Positions 8,616 to 18,068 of a stretch of 64,000 bases of DNA are shown here, in pieces. The position numbers and the translations under genes were made by a program. Below the pieces are notes generated by a model, which worked only from the letters and a program-made list of their open reading frames with translations, had not been told where the DNA came from and searched no databases. The stretch's first letter is position 1; each line of letters opens with the position of its first letter. The DNA comes from Blastomonas sp. CACIA14H2. GTDB lineage: Bacteria > Pseudomonadota > Alphaproteobacteria > Sphingomonadales > Sphingomonadaceae. The DNA is taken from positions 1 to 64,000 of the forward strand of contig AYSC01000003.1 in assembly GCA_000503195.1 (NCBI GenBank). Direction: 5' to 3'.

Positions 8616-9377
8616 ATGCAGGTCAAGGTCGATCACAAGCAGCAGGTGGCGATCGTCACGATCAACCGGCCCGAGCGGCGCAATGCGGTCGATGCCGCGA
8701 CCGCGCTCGCGCTGCACGATGCCTTTACCGCGCTCGACGCCGATGACAGCGTGCATGTCGCGATCCTGCACGGGGCAGGCGGGCATTTCTGTGCGGGCGC
8801 GGACCTGAAGGCGCTGAGCGAGGGGGACAGGCGCCCGGTCACCGATGCCGGCATGGCACCCATGGGGCCGACACGGATGCAACTGACCAAGCCGGTGATC
8901 GCCGCGATCGAGGGCTATGCCGTGGCGGGCGGCATGGAGCTCGCCTTGTGGTGCGACATGCGGGTGATGGCGGAAACCGCGCGCATGGGCGTGTTCTGCC
9001 GCCGCTTCGGAGTGCCGCTGGTCGATATGGGCACGATCCGGCTGCCGCGGCTGATCGGCCATTCGCGCGCGATGGACCTGATGCTGACCGGGCGCGAGGT
9101 CGGCGCGGCCGAGGCGCACGAGATGGGGCTCGCCAACCGCGTCGCCCGGCACGGCGGTGCGCTCGAGCTCGCGGTCGAGCTCGCCAGCCAGATCGCGGCC
9201 TTCCCGCAGCAATGCATGCGCAATGATCGCGCCAGCGCGATCGCGCAATGGTCGCTGTCCGAGGCCGAAGCGATTGCGCTGGAAGCCAGGCTGGGGCGCG
9301 AGACGATCGCCAGCGGCGAGACGCTGAGCGGTGCGGCCAGCTTTGCCGGGGGCAAGGGGCGGCACGGCGCGTTCTGA
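8616..9377 (+). CDS. Crotonase (enoyl-CoA hydratase/isomerase family) protein
   Basis: From ATG 8616 the protein has 253 residues. Crotonase landmarks are [10 protein letters not shown], the oxyanion-hole segment [13 protein letters not shown] (56-68) and [15 protein letters not shown] (100-114). Glu108 aligns with the first catalytic glutamate of enoyl-CoA hydratase. The second (in the QPE motif) appears replaced, since the segment reads FGVPLVDMG. So a simple hydratase reaction is doubtful, and isomerase, hydrolase or another crotonase activity is possible. It is transcribed divergently from purC. Confidence 0.85.
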   Translation: MQVKVDHKQQVAIVTINRPERRNAVDAATALALHDAFTALDADDSVHVAILHGAGGHFCAGADLKALSEGDRRPVTDAGMAPMGPTRMQLTKPVIAAIEGYAVAGGMELALWCDMRVMAETARMGVFCRRFGVPLVDMGTIRLPRLIGHSRAMDLMLTGREVGAAEAHEMGLANRVARHGGALELAVELASQIAAFPQQCMRNDRASAIAQWSLSEAEAIALEARLGRETIASGETLSGAASFAGGKGRHGAF

Positions 9378-9471
9378 TCGCCCGGCGCAGCGGCGTTCGA
9401 GCCATAAATTTTCCCCAGAAAACCGGGCTGCCCCTCTCGCCTTGCCGGCTTTGCGCTGCTAGGCGCTGCGC

Positions 9472-11775
9472 ATGGCAGACGAGGCGAGCGCCGGTTCCGG
9501 CGACGATATCCCCGAAATCGAGAACACCTCGTTCGATCGCGCGCTGTCGGATCGCTATCTCGTCTATGCGCTTTCCACCATCACCGCGCGCTCGCTGCCC
9601 GATCTGCGCGATGGCCTCAAACCCGTCCACCGCCGCCTGCTCTGGGCGATGCGTCAGCTCAAGCTCGATCCGGCCAGCAGCTACAAGAAGAGCGCGCGTG
9701 TCGTCGGCGATGTCATCGGCAAATACCATCCGCATGGCGATGCGTCGGTCTATGACGCGATGGTCCGCCTGGCGCAGGATTTCGTGCTGCGCTATCCGCT
9801 GGTCGACGGGCAGGGCAATTTCGGCAATATCGATGGCGATAACGCCGCCGCCTATCGCTATACCGAAGCCCGGCTGACGCGCACCGCGATCGAGCTGATG
9901 GCGGGGCTCGACGAGGGCACGGTCGCCTTCAAGCCCACCTATAATGGCGAGGAGGAAGAGCCCGAGGTTTTTCCCGGCCTGTTCCCCAATCTGCTCGCCA
10001 ATGGCGCCAGCGGCATCGCGGTGGGCATGGCGACCTCGATCCCCTCGCACAATGCCGCCGAGGTGATCGACGCGGCAATGCTGCTGATCGACCAGCCCGA
10101 AGCGACGCACGAGGCGATCATGGAACGCTTCCATGGCCCCGATTTCGCCACCGGCGGCCTGCTGGTCGACAGCGCCGAGAGCATTTCGCAGGCCTATCGC
10201 ACCGGGCGTGGCGCCTTCCGCCTGCGCGCGCGCTATTCGACCGGCAAGGATGCGCAAGGCAACTGGGAGCAGACCGGCATCGAGAAGCTGTCGGGCGGCA
10301 CCTGGCAGCTGGTCATCAGCGAAATCCCCTATCAGGTGCAGAAGGGGAAGCTGATCGAGCAGATCGCGACGCTGATCGCGGAGAAGAAGCTGCCGATCCT
10401 CGCCGATGTCCGCGACGAATCGGACGAGACGATCCGCATCGTGCTCGAACCCAAGAGCCGCAATGTTGATGTCGATATCCTCAAGGACAGCCTGTATCGG
10501 CTGACCGATCTGGAAATCCGCTTTCCGCTCAACCTCAACGTGCTCGACGAGACGCGCACGCCGGGGGTGATGGGGATCAAGCCGCTGCTCGAATCCTGGC
10601 TGCGCCACCAGATCCTGATCCTGATCAACCGCAGCCGCCACCGGCTGGAGAAGATCGCGGCGCGGCTCGAGCTGCTGCGCGGCTATATCATCGCCTATCT
10701 CAATCTCGACCGCGTGATCGAGATCATCCGCACCGAGGACGAGCCCAAGCCGGTGATGATGGCCGAATTCGAACTCACCGACCGGCAGGCCGAGGCGATC
10801 CTGAACATGCGGCTGCGGTCCTTGCGCAAGCTCGAGGAAATGGAGCTTCGGCGCGAGCATGACGCGCTGATCAAGGAGCAGGAGGAGCTTGAAAAGCTGC
10901 TCGACAGCCCGGCGCGCCAGCGCACGCGGCTGAAAAAGGACCTGACCGCCCTGCGGGCGCTCTATTCGGAGACGACCGAGCTGGGCCGCCGCCGCACCGA
11001 TCTGCAGGAAGCGGCGCCTGCGCGCGAAATTCCGCTCGAGGCGATGATAGAGCGCGAGCCGGTGACCGTGATCATGTCGCGGCGCGGCTGGATCAAGGCG
11101 ATGAAGGGCCATGCGGACCTCGGCGCTGCGGAACTGACCAAGTTCAAGGAAGGCGATGGCCCGGGCTTTGCCTTCCATGCGCAATCGACCGACAAGCTGC
11201 TGATCGCGCTCGATAACGGCCGCTTCTATACGCTGGGTGCGGAAAAGCTGCCCGGCGCGCGCGGCTTTGGCGAGCCGGTGCGCGGCATGCTCGACATGGA
11301 GAACGAGGCGCAGATCATCGCGCTGATGCCCTATGACCCTGCCGGCAAGCTGCTGCTCGCGGCGTCGAACGGGCGCGGCTTCCTGGCCGAAATGTCGGAG
11401 CTGATCGCCGAGACGCGCAAGGGCCGGCAGGTCGTCAACCTCAAGGCCGGCGTGAAGCTGATGGTGATTCGCCCCGTCCCGCCCAGCGCCGACCATGTCG
11501 CGGTGGTGGGCGAGAACCGCAAGCTCGTCGTCTTCCCGATCTCCGAGCTGCCGGTAATGGCGCGTGGCCAGGGCGTGCAGCTGCAGCGCTATCGCGACGG
11601 ATCGCTGTCTGACGCTACGACATTCAGGCTTGAAGAGGGCCTCAGCTGGACCATGGGCGGCGAAAGCGGACGGACCCGCACCGAAAGGGACATGGGACTG
11701 TGGCGCGTGGCGCGCGGTGCAGCAGGGCGGCTTCCGCCCAACGGTTTCCCGCGCAACAACAAGTTCGAGGGCTGA
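9472..11775 (+). CDS. parC: DNA topoisomerase IV subunit A ParC
   Basis: A 767-residue type IIA topoisomerase subunit that cleaves and religates DNA to decatenate chromosomes with ParE. The active tyrosine is Tyr130 in AAYRYTEARLT. The C-terminal part is shorter than that of GyrA and lacks the GyrA box, consistent with ParC. In the quinolone-binding helix (HPHGDASVYD) the usual serine is Ala91 and the acidic partner is Asp95. Confidence 0.96.
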   Translation: MADEASAGSGDDIPEIENTSFDRALSDRYLVYALSTITARSLPDLRDGLKPVHRRLLWAMRQLKLDPASSYKKSARVVGDVIGKYHPHGDASVYDAMVRLAQDFVLRYPLVDGQGNFGNIDGDNAAAYRYTEARLTRTAIELMAGLDEGTVAFKPTYNGEEEEPEVFPGLFPNLLANGASGIAVGMATSIPSHNAAEVIDAAMLLIDQPEATHEAIMERFHGPDFATGGLLVDSAESISQAYRTGRGAFRLRARYSTGKDAQGNWEQTGIEKLSGGTWQLVISEIPYQVQKGKLIEQIATLIAEKKLPILADVRDESDETIRIVLEPKSRNVDVDILKDSLYRLTDLEIRFPLNLNVLDETRTPGVMGIKPLLESWLRHQILILINRSRHRLEKIAARLELLRGYIIAYLNLDRVIEIIRTEDEPKPVMMAEFELTDRQAEAILNMRLRSLRKLEEMELRREHDALIKEQEELEKLLDSPARQRTRLKKDLTALRALYSETTELGRRRTDLQEAAPAREIPLEAMIEREPVTVIMSRRGWIKAMKGHADLGAAELTKFKEGDGPGFAFHAQSTDKLLIALDNGRFYTLGAEKLPGARGFGEPVRGMLDMENEAQIIALMPYDPAGKLLLAASNGRGFLAEMSELIAETRKGRQVVNLKAGVKLMVIRPVPPSADHVAVVGENRKLVVFPISELPVMARGQGVQLQRYRDGSLSDATTFRLEEGLSWTMGGESGRTRTERDMGLWRVARGAAGRLPPNGFPRNNKFEG

Positions 11776-11831
11776 TTTTGAATATCGATGCCGCTTTTGA
11801 ACTCGTTTTAAGTGAATTTTACATCTTTGCC

Positions 11832-11849
11832 GGTTAGCTGATGCTAACC
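11832..11849 (+). promoter_or_regulatory. Hairpin over the start of the second GGDEF/EAL gene
   Basis: GGTTAGC (11832-11838) and GCTAACC (11843-11849) form a perfect 7-bp stem with loop TGAT. The candidate ATG at 11841 straddles the loop and right arm, and the next in-frame ATG (11850) follows the stem directly. The structure could limit ribosome access. Confidence 0.4.
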
Positions 11850-13589
11850 ATGGTCAGTCCAACACCGCCTTCGAAAGCGCGCAGCAGAAGCGCTCCGGAT
11901 CGTTCCGGGGCGCTCGCGGGCGCGCGCGCGCATCCGATGGTGTCTGCCGCGCTCGATCCGCTGCCGATTCCGGCCGCCGTCGTCATGCGCGCGGGCGAGG
12001 ATCTGCAGCTGATGGCGGCCAATCCCGCGTTCGTCGAGCGCGAACTGGCGCCCGATGCGCCGAACGGCCTCGATGCCCGGCTGCTCGCCGAGCTGGTTTC
12101 GGTCGCCTATCGCAACGACAGCGGAAAGGCGGTCAAGCCCTGGACCTCGCACGATCCTGTCAAGCCGCGCCGCTATGATGTCACCGTGGCGCGCATGGAC
12201 CTGCGCGGCATGGAATGGCCGCATTTCCTCGTCAGCCTGATCGACCGCACCAGCGAGATCGAGACGCACGACAGCTTCCGCCGCGAAACCATGCGCGACA
12301 GCCTGACCGGGCTGCCGAATCGCGCCGGGTTCGAGGACGAGGTCGAGAGCCGTCTCGCCGACGCGCCGACCGGCGGGCGCGGCAATCTGGGCGCGTTTGC
12401 GATCTTCACGCTCGATATCGCGCGGTTCAGCCAGATCAACGAATGCGCGGGCAGCATCGTGGGGGACGAGCTCATCATCACCGTCGCGCGCCGCCTGATG
12501 GGCCGGATGCGCAAGACCGACATCGTCGCGCGAATCGGCGGCAACGAATTCGCGCTGTTCGTACCCCTGCGCGGCACCACCGAGCGCGAGCTGATACGGA
12601 TCACCAACCGCATCCGCAGCGTCTTTGCCGATCCCTATCGGCTGTCCGATCTCGAAATCCAGATCGACGGTGCCATCGGCATTGCGCTGAGCAAGCAGGG
12701 GCAGAGCGACTGCGCCAATTATATCCGCCAGGCGCAGATCGCGCTGAAGCGCGCCAAGCAGACCCGCCAGGCCGAAATCTACACGCCCGAAGAGCTCGAC
12801 AAGGCGCGGCGCCGCTTCACGCTGGAGACCGAGCTGCGCAAGGCGATCGAGCTCGACCGGCTCGAGCTGTATTTCCAGCCGCTGATCGATCTCAGCAACG
12901 GGTTCGTCACCGGGTTCGAGGCGCTGGCGCGGTGGAAGGACCCCGATTACGGGATGATCTCGCCCGCCGAGTTCATTCCCGTCGCCGAGGAATGCGGGCT
13001 GATCCTGCCGCTCGGCCGCTGGGCGCTCGACCGCGCCTGCCAGGTGCTCAAGGAATGGGATGCCAAGGCGGGCGAGGAACTGCCGCTGAAGATCAGCGTC
13101 AACGTCTCGGCCGCGCAGTTCGCGCGCGACGACATTCCCAACATGGTCTCGGGCATCCTGCGTGCCAACAAGACCCGGCCCGATCGGATCATGCTCGAAC
13201 TCACCGAATCGGTGGTGGTCAGCGATCCGGCGCGCGCCGCCAAGGTGATGAACGCGCTGCGCGCGCTCGACGTGTCGCTGGCGATGGACGATTTCGGCAC
13301 CGGCTATTCGAACCTCGCCTATCTGCAGCAGTTGCCGATCGACGTGCTCAAGATCGACCGCAGCTTCGTCACGCACATGCTGCAGGAGCGCGACAAGGTG
13401 GCGATCGTCCGCGCGATCCTGTCGCTCGCCTCGGCGCTCAACATGGAAACCACCGCCGAAGGCATCGAGACGCTGGAAATCGCGCACACGCTCGCCGCGC
13501 TCGGCTGTTCGTACGGCCAAGGCTATTTCTACTCGCCGCCCGTTCCGGCGAGCCGTGCCTATGATTTCATGATCGAGCGCATGGGCTGA
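11841..13589 (+). CDS. PAS/GGDEF(degenerate)-EAL cyclic-di-GMP phosphodiesterase candidate
   Basis: A 582-residue soluble protein: an N-terminal PAS-like region (about 30-140), a GGDEF-type domain and an EAL domain. The cyclase signature reads GGNEF at 233-237, so the first acidic metal ligand is Asn and cyclase activity is unlikely. The EAL motif is intact at 360-362. Other EAL catalytic motifs (NVSAAQ, LELTES, DDFGTGYS, LKIDRSF, TAEGIE) are present, so phosphodiesterase activity is plausible, perhaps controlled by nucleotide binding to the GGNEF domain. The start is uncertain (11841 or 11850); no strong ribosome binding site is seen. Confidence 0.9.
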   Translation: MLTMVSPTPPSKARSRSAPDRSGALAGARAHPMVSAALDPLPIPAAVVMRAGEDLQLMAANPAFVERELAPDAPNGLDARLLAELVSVAYRNDSGKAVKPWTSHDPVKPRRYDVTVARMDLRGMEWPHFLVSLIDRTSEIETHDSFRRETMRDSLTGLPNRAGFEDEVESRLADAPTGGRGNLGAFAIFTLDIARFSQINECAGSIVGDELIITVARRLMGRMRKTDIVARIGGNEFALFVPLRGTTERELIRITNRIRSVFADPYRLSDLEIQIDGAIGIALSKQGQSDCANYIRQAQIALKRAKQTRQAEIYTPEELDKARRRFTLETELRKAIELDRLELYFQPLIDLSNGFVTGFEALARWKDPDYGMISPAEFIPVAEECGLILPLGRWALDRACQVLKEWDAKAGEELPLKISVNVSAAQFARDDIPNMVSGILRANKTRPDRIMLELTESVVVSDPARAAKVMNALRALDVSLAMDDFGTGYSNLAYLQQLPIDVLKIDRSFVTHMLQERDKVAIVRAILSLASALNMETTAEGIETLEIAHTLAALGCSYGQGYFYSPPVPASRAYDFMIERMG

Positions 13590-13592
13590 CCA

Positions 13593-14789
13593 TCAGGCCT
13601 GCGCGACAACCTCTGCCGCAATCTCGGCCAGTCGCGCGTCATCCGGAAAATCCTCGGCAATCCAGCGGCGCCGGACCTCGCCCAGCGCCTTTGCGACATC
13701 GGGTCCGGCCTGGATGCCCAGCGCGATAATGTCGCGTCCGCCCAGCGGGAAACCGGGCACCTGCCAGCCCGCGAGGCTCTGCCAGCCCGCCGCCAGCATC
13801 GCATCGGGCGCGCGCAGCAGTAGCCAGGGAGCAACCAGTTCCTCGGGCTGGACACCCGCCGCGATCTGGCGCGCGGTGCCGCTGGCGGGCCAGGGCGCCG
13901 CGAAGCGCTGCATCGCAAGCCGCTGCGCCTTGGACAGGCGCAGCCGCGCCGCCACCGTATCGGCGAGCAATGACTCGGTCGGCAGCAGCGCCGCCAGCCG
14001 CAGCAGCGCGTTGCGCTCCGCACCCAGTGCGTGTTCGCGCGCCAGCAATTCGGCCAGCCGGTCGAGCCCATCCTCCGCCATTTCGGGCAGCACGACCGTC
14101 CAGATCCCGCCATCGGCCATCAGCCGCGCCGATTCCAGCGGGTCCGCCGCGCCCAGCAGCAACAGCAGTTCGCGCGCGATCCGCTCGCGCGACAAGGCCT
14201 TCAGCCGCTCGGCGTGCAGCGCGCAGGCGGCCACGGCCTCGCCGTCGACCGCACCGCCGAACCGGGCGTGAAAGCGGAAATAGCGCAGGATTCGCAGATG
14301 ATCCTCGAGGATGCGCTCGCCCGCGTCGCCGATGAAGCGCACCAGACCTGCCTCCAGGTCCTCCTGCCCGGTGAAATAGTCGGTAACCTCGAGCGTCTCG
14401 GGGTCGGCGAACAACGCGTTGATGGTGAAGTCGCGCCGCGCCGCATCCTCGCGCCAGTCATCGGTAAACGCGACCTCGGCATGCCGGCCATCGGTGGTGA
14501 CGTCGCGACGCAGCGTGGTGATCTCGACCGGGCCGCCCGGCAGCACGGCGGTCACCGTGCCATGCGCGAGGCCCGTCGGTACCGCGCGAATGCCCGCACC
14601 TTCGAGCCTTGCCATCACGTCTTCGGGCAGCAGCCGAGTGGCGATGTCGATATCGGTCGCCTCGATTCCGAGCAGCGCATCGCGCACCGCACCGCCGACA
14701 TAGCGGCACTGGTCGCCCGCAGGGTCGAGCGCGACGAGCATCGCACGCAGGTCCTCGCGCCGGGTCCAGGCAGCCTCGATCCGCGTCAC
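13593..14789 (-). CDS. CCA tRNA nucleotidyltransferase/poly(A) polymerase family protein
   Basis: A 398-residue class II nucleotidyltransferase. The motif YVGGAVRDALLG and the metal pair DIDIAT identify the catalytic head, followed by the tRNA-binding arm (EDHLRILRYFRFHARFGG). In alphaproteobacteria this family usually adds or repairs the CCA end of tRNAs. The chosen start is GTG, which overlaps the NUDIX stop as GTGA, so the upstream sequence in the same frame is not used. It is the last gene of the DUF1285-NUDIX-CCA operon. Confidence 0.93.
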   Translation of the reverse strand: MTRIEAAWTRREDLRAMLVALDPAGDQCRYVGGAVRDALLGIEATDIDIATRLLPEDVMARLEGAGIRAVPTGLAHGTVTAVLPGGPVEITTLRRDVTTDGRHAEVAFTDDWREDAARRDFTINALFADPETLEVTDYFTGQEDLEAGLVRFIGDAGERILEDHLRILRYFRFHARFGGAVDGEAVAACALHAERLKALSRERIARELLLLLGAADPLESARLMADGGIWTVVLPEMAEDGLDRLAELLAREHALGAERNALLRLAALLPTESLLADTVAARLRLSKAQRLAMQRFAAPWPASGTARQIAAGVQPEELVAPWLLLRAPDAMLAAGWQSLAGWQVPGFPLGGRDIIALGIQAGPDVAKALGEVRRRWIAEDFPDDARLAEIAAEVVAQA

Positions 14790-15376
14790 GCCAGCACGCC
14801 TTCCAGCCGCCGCGACAGATTGGCGATGATCCCCGCCGTCACCCCCCAGATGCGCCTCTGACCCCACATGATCTCGATATAATTGCGTTGTGCGCCCTTC
14901 CAGAAGGTCGATTGGCGCGCGTGGTTAGCCGGATCGAGCACGAAGTCGAGCGGCACCTCGAACCAGTCGGCGACCTCGCCGGGATTGGGCGAATAGCTGA
15001 GATCGGGCGGGATGACGCCGAGCACCGGCGTGATCGCAAAGCCGCTGCCGCTGCGATAGACGTCGCCGGTGCCGATGACGCGGACATTCCCGGGTGCCAG
15101 ACCCAGCTCCTCGTCGGCCTCGCGCAGCGCGGCGGCGATGGCGTCCTCGTCCTCGGGGTCGATCTTGCCGCCGGGAAAAGCGACCTGGCCGGGATGGCTG
15201 CGCAGATAATCGGGTCGCTGGGTCAGGATCACGCCCGGCTGCGGCCGGTCGGTGATCGCGATCAGCACGGCGGCGGGAATATGTACACCCCGGTCGGGCC
15301 GGATATGCGCCTCGTCGATCGATTCCAGGCCCTGGCTGGCGGCTAGCGCCTCGGCCAGGCGGTCGTACAGGCTCAT
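14786..15376 (-). CDS. NUDIX hydrolase, CoA pyrophosphatase-like
   Basis: A 196-residue NUDIX protein with the NudL/UPF0035 signature: LTQRPDYLRSHPGQVAFPGG followed by the NUDIX box core ALREADEELGL. This subgroup cleaves coenzyme A and related nucleotide diphosphates; that substrate is family knowledge, not shown here. It starts at ATGA overlapping the upstream DUF1285 stop and ends overlapping the CCA gene start, so the three genes form a tightly coupled operon. Confidence 0.92.
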   Translation of the reverse strand: MSLYDRLAEALAASQGLESIDEAHIRPDRGVHIPAAVLIAITDRPQPGVILTQRPDYLRSHPGQVAFPGGKIDPEDEDAIAAALREADEELGLAPGNVRVIGTGDVYRSGSGFAITPVLGVIPPDLSYSPNPGEVADWFEVPLDFVLDPANHARQSTFWKGAQRNYIEIMWGQRRIWGVTAGIIANLSRRLEGVLA

Positions 15377-15954
15377 GCGCCCTCGATCCGGTCGAGCCGG
15401 AAGCACGCGCCGTCGCTCCAGATCGGCAGGCCGGTATCGGCATCGCCGGCCTCCTCGAGCGCCAGCTCGACCAGATCGTAATAGACCGCGCGCTCGATCC
15501 GCGCCTCCAGCCCGCGCCACAGGCCGAGATAGGGGCGCGGCTCCTCCGCATCGCCGCGCATGATGATCGGCCGCTCGTGGCCTGCCACCACCAGCTCGTC
15601 GGTGTTGAGCCGGAAGGCGAGGCGGCGCTGGTCGCCCGTGCCTTCGGACTTGAGCTCGACCGCGAGCAGCGGCGCGTCCTCGACCTCGATCCATTGCTGC
15701 TCGAACGGGGTGACCAGCGCGTATCGGCCATCGGGCTCGCGGCGCAGGACGCTGGCGAACAGGCGCACCATCGCGGGGCGCGAGATCAGCCCGCCCTGAT
15801 GATACCAGCGGCCATCGGCGGCGATGCGCATATGGCTGTCGCTCTGGTGCGCAGGGTTCCATTGCTCGACCGGCGGCAGTTTGCGCGCGGCGACCAGGCC
15901 GGCAATGTCGGCGAGCGAAAGGTCCTGAAGCTCGGGGGGCGGATCATAAGGCAT
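15373..15954 (-). CDS. DUF1285 family protein
   Basis: A 193-residue protein with the DUF1285 pattern: WNPAHQSDSHMRIAADGRWY near the N-terminus, then a two-lobed beta-rich body. The function of the family is not established. It heads the operon with the NUDIX and CCA genes, an arrangement common in alphaproteobacteria. No signal peptide or membrane segment is seen. Confidence 0.9.
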   Translation of the reverse strand: MPYDPPPELQDLSLADIAGLVAARKLPPVEQWNPAHQSDSHMRIAADGRWYHQGGLISRPAMVRLFASVLRREPDGRYALVTPFEQQWIEVEDAPLLAVELKSEGTGDQRRLAFRLNTDELVVAGHERPIIMRGDAEEPRPYLGLWRGLEARIERAVYYDLVELALEEAGDADTGLPIWSDGACFRLDRIEGA

Positions 15955-16014
15955 GCTGATGCCAGATAAGCATGCGCGGCGCGTGATGCAAAGGGCGATG
16001 CCGCCCGGGGCGCG

Positions 16015-16533
16015 TCAGCTCAGCCGCCAGGGTCCCAGCATGCCGCGCTCGGGCATCAGCGAATCGGGGCGCGCCAGTGCGAGCAGCCGGTGCTGCTCAT
16101 AGGGCCCGGGCAGCGCCCATCCGCCGGTGCGCTCGGCCGAAAAGCCGAACCGCGCGCCATAATATTCGGGATCGCCCAGCAGCACGAGCGGCAGCTTCTC
16201 GCCCACGCCCATCGCGCCGAACACCGCCGCCATCAGCGCGCGGCCGATGCCCTGGTCCTGATGATCGGGCGCGACGCTGACCGGCCCGACCAGGATCATC
16301 GGATAGGCCAGGCCATCGGGATCGGTCAGCGCGACCGGCCAGCACTGGATGCTGCCGACCAGATAGCCGTCGCCATCGACCGCGGCAAAGCTCAGCGCGG
16401 GCAGATGCGTCAGGCCCTCGCGCACCTTGTAGATCGTGCGGCTCTTGCGTTCGGGGCCGAACACCAGATCGAGCAGCTCTTCAACCCAGGCGCTATCGAC
16501 CTGATCCAGCGGGATAATGTTGAATTCGGTCAT
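16015..16533 (-). CDS. GNAT family N-acetyltransferase
   Basis: This 172-residue protein (start MTEFNIIPLDQ) contains the acetyl-CoA binding loop VAPDHQDQGIGRALM, the GNAT motif A. The C-terminal part (PEYYGARFGF) matches a COG3153-like subgroup of predicted acetyltransferases. The substrate is unknown. The gene stands alone, divergent from the DUF1499 gene. Confidence 0.9.
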   Translation of the reverse strand: MTEFNIIPLDQVDSAWVEELLDLVFGPERKSRTIYKVREGLTHLPALSFAAVDGDGYLVGSIQCWPVALTDPDGLAYPMILVGPVSVAPDHQDQGIGRALMAAVFGAMGVGEKLPLVLLGDPEYYGARFGFSAERTGGWALPGPYEQHRLLALARPDSLMPERGMLGPWRLS

Positions 16534-16689
16534 CGGTCCAGACGGTCGGGGGAAAAAGGGAATGTCCGCGCCCTTAGGGACGGCAGGGCGCCAAGTCGAG
16601 CGCAATTCTTGGCGGCACGGCTTCCCCATAGGGTTTGCCAAAGCGCGGTGGCTTTCCTATGTGTGTCCTGCTGGCAACAGGGGGATTTC

Positions 16690-17481
16690 ATGGACGAGAC
16701 CGTAAAACCGCATGGTTCGATCTGGCTGGCGCGACTGTGCCTGTTGCTGGGTGCTGGCTCGATCGTGATGGCGCTGATTGGTGCGATCGGTGCAGGCCAG
16801 GACTGGTGGGGAAAGCTGGACGGCGTCAGCACGGTGGCGGCGGCGCTCGTCGTGGCATTGGTCGGCCTGGTATTCTCGCTGATCGTGCTGCTGCTCTATC
16901 GCAAGAAGGGCAAGCGCATACGCGACCTGACGCTGATGGGGCTGCTCTGTTCGCTCGCCTATCTCGGCTTCATGGGATATTGGATCAACGTCGCGCGCAG
17001 CGTGCCGCAGATTCACGACATCACCACCAATCTCGACAACCCGCCGCAATTCCAGGTGCTCAAGCTGCGTCCTGATGATTTTGCCGACATTCCCGGTCGA
17101 GGCGAGCCGAAATATGCCGGCATGGACGCCAGAGAGCGATGGAAGGTGCTGCACCGCGGCGCCTATGGCGATCTGAAGACCGTGGTCCTCAAGCTGCCGG
17201 TCGATCGCGTCGTGACCCTGGCCGAAGAGGTGGCGCGCGAGCGCGGCTGGGAGATTGCGCTCGCCAAGCCCGAGGAAGGGCGGCTCGAGGCGACCGACAC
17301 GGTGTCGCTGTTCAAGTTCAAGGACGATGTGGTGGTGCGGGTGCAGCCCGGCCCCGGTGGTCTCACCAGCGAGGTCGATGTCCGCAGCGTCTCGCGCGTC
17401 GGCAAGAGCGACCTGGGCGTGAACGCCAAGCGGATTCGCAGCTTCCTCAACGATCTGCAGGCCGCAGCTCCCAAGGGCTGA
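16690..17481 (+). CDS. DUF1499 membrane protein
   Basis: From ATG 16690 the protein has 263 residues. Three hydrophobic helices occupy about residues 12-105. The C-terminal half (about 125-260) is the DUF1499 domain, ending in the family pattern VDVRSVSRVGKSDLGVNAKRI. Function is unknown. It ends 6 nt from the stop of the convergent thioesterase gene. Confidence 0.85.
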   Translation: MDETVKPHGSIWLARLCLLLGAGSIVMALIGAIGAGQDWWGKLDGVSTVAAALVVALVGLVFSLIVLLLYRKKGKRIRDLTLMGLLCSLAYLGFMGYWINVARSVPQIHDITTNLDNPPQFQVLKLRPDDFADIPGRGEPKYAGMDARERWKVLHRGAYGDLKTVVLKLPVDRVVTLAEEVARERGWEIALAKPEEGRLEATDTVSLFKFKDDVVVRVQPGPGGLTSEVDVRSVSRVGKSDLGVNAKRIRSFLNDLQAAAPKG

Positions 17482-17487
17482 CAGGGA

Positions 17488-17931
17488 TCAGCTGATCGCC
17501 AGCGCCGCGCTGGAGGCCTGTTCGATCCGGCTTCTGTCGGCGAGCATCAGCGTCGAACTCGCCTTGGCCAGCACCTTGCCCCTGGCGTCGAGCAGCTGCC
17601 CCTCGAAAAAGCAGGTGCTGCGTCCCTTGCGCTCGACCCAGGCCGTCGCGGTGAGCAGGCCGGGGCGGGCGGGCGCGAAGAAGCTGACCTTCAGCTCGAG
17701 CGACATCGGCACCACATCGGGCCCGGTCATCGCCATCGCGGCATGCGCCATCGCGGCATCGATCCAGCCGGTGACGAACCCGCCCTGCACGACGCCGCCC
17801 GAATGGCACATGTGCATGCCTGCCTGATATTCGATCGTCGCGCGGCCCGCCGGATCGAGCTCGACGATGCGGACAAAGCCCAGCGACTGGTTGAGATCGG
17901 TGGGGCGGGTGTCGGGATCGGACGGGGTCAT
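17488..17931 (-). CDS. PaaI-type hotdog thioesterase
   Basis: A 147-residue hotdog-fold protein with the segment MCHSGGVVQGGFVTGWIDAA, matching the PaaI/4HBT pattern (HGG replaced by HSGG). Such enzymes hydrolyse acyl-CoA thioesters; the substrate is unknown. ATG 17931 is chosen because the alignable domain begins shortly after it; an upstream ATG at 17991 would add 20 atypical residues. Confidence 0.85.
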   Translation of the reverse strand: MTPSDPDTRPTDLNQSLGFVRIVELDPAGRATIEYQAGMHMCHSGGVVQGGFVTGWIDAAMAHAAMAMTGPDVVPMSLELKVSFFAPARPGLLTATAWVERKGRSTCFFEGQLLDARGKVLAKASSTLMLADRSRIEQASSAALAIS

Positions 17932-18068
17932 GGCTCTCCTGGCGGTTGTGTTGTTTTCGCGCAGCCAAACGGGTGGCTCACCGAATGTCAAACGGACTTT
18001 TGGTCACGCCCCGCCGGAACCCGCACCGGCACTGCCGGGTAAATGGGCAAAAGACAGGAGCTTAGAGC

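Noticed and set aside
8839-11496. An 885-codon frame antisense to parC and the crotonase gene
   Set aside because: It is the mirror of well-supported coding frames and shows no recognisable domain or ribosome binding site.
18016-18041. GGAAC upstream of sodC as an EcfG promoter
   Set aside because: After a 17-nt spacer the sequence is GGTAA and does not match the required GTT.
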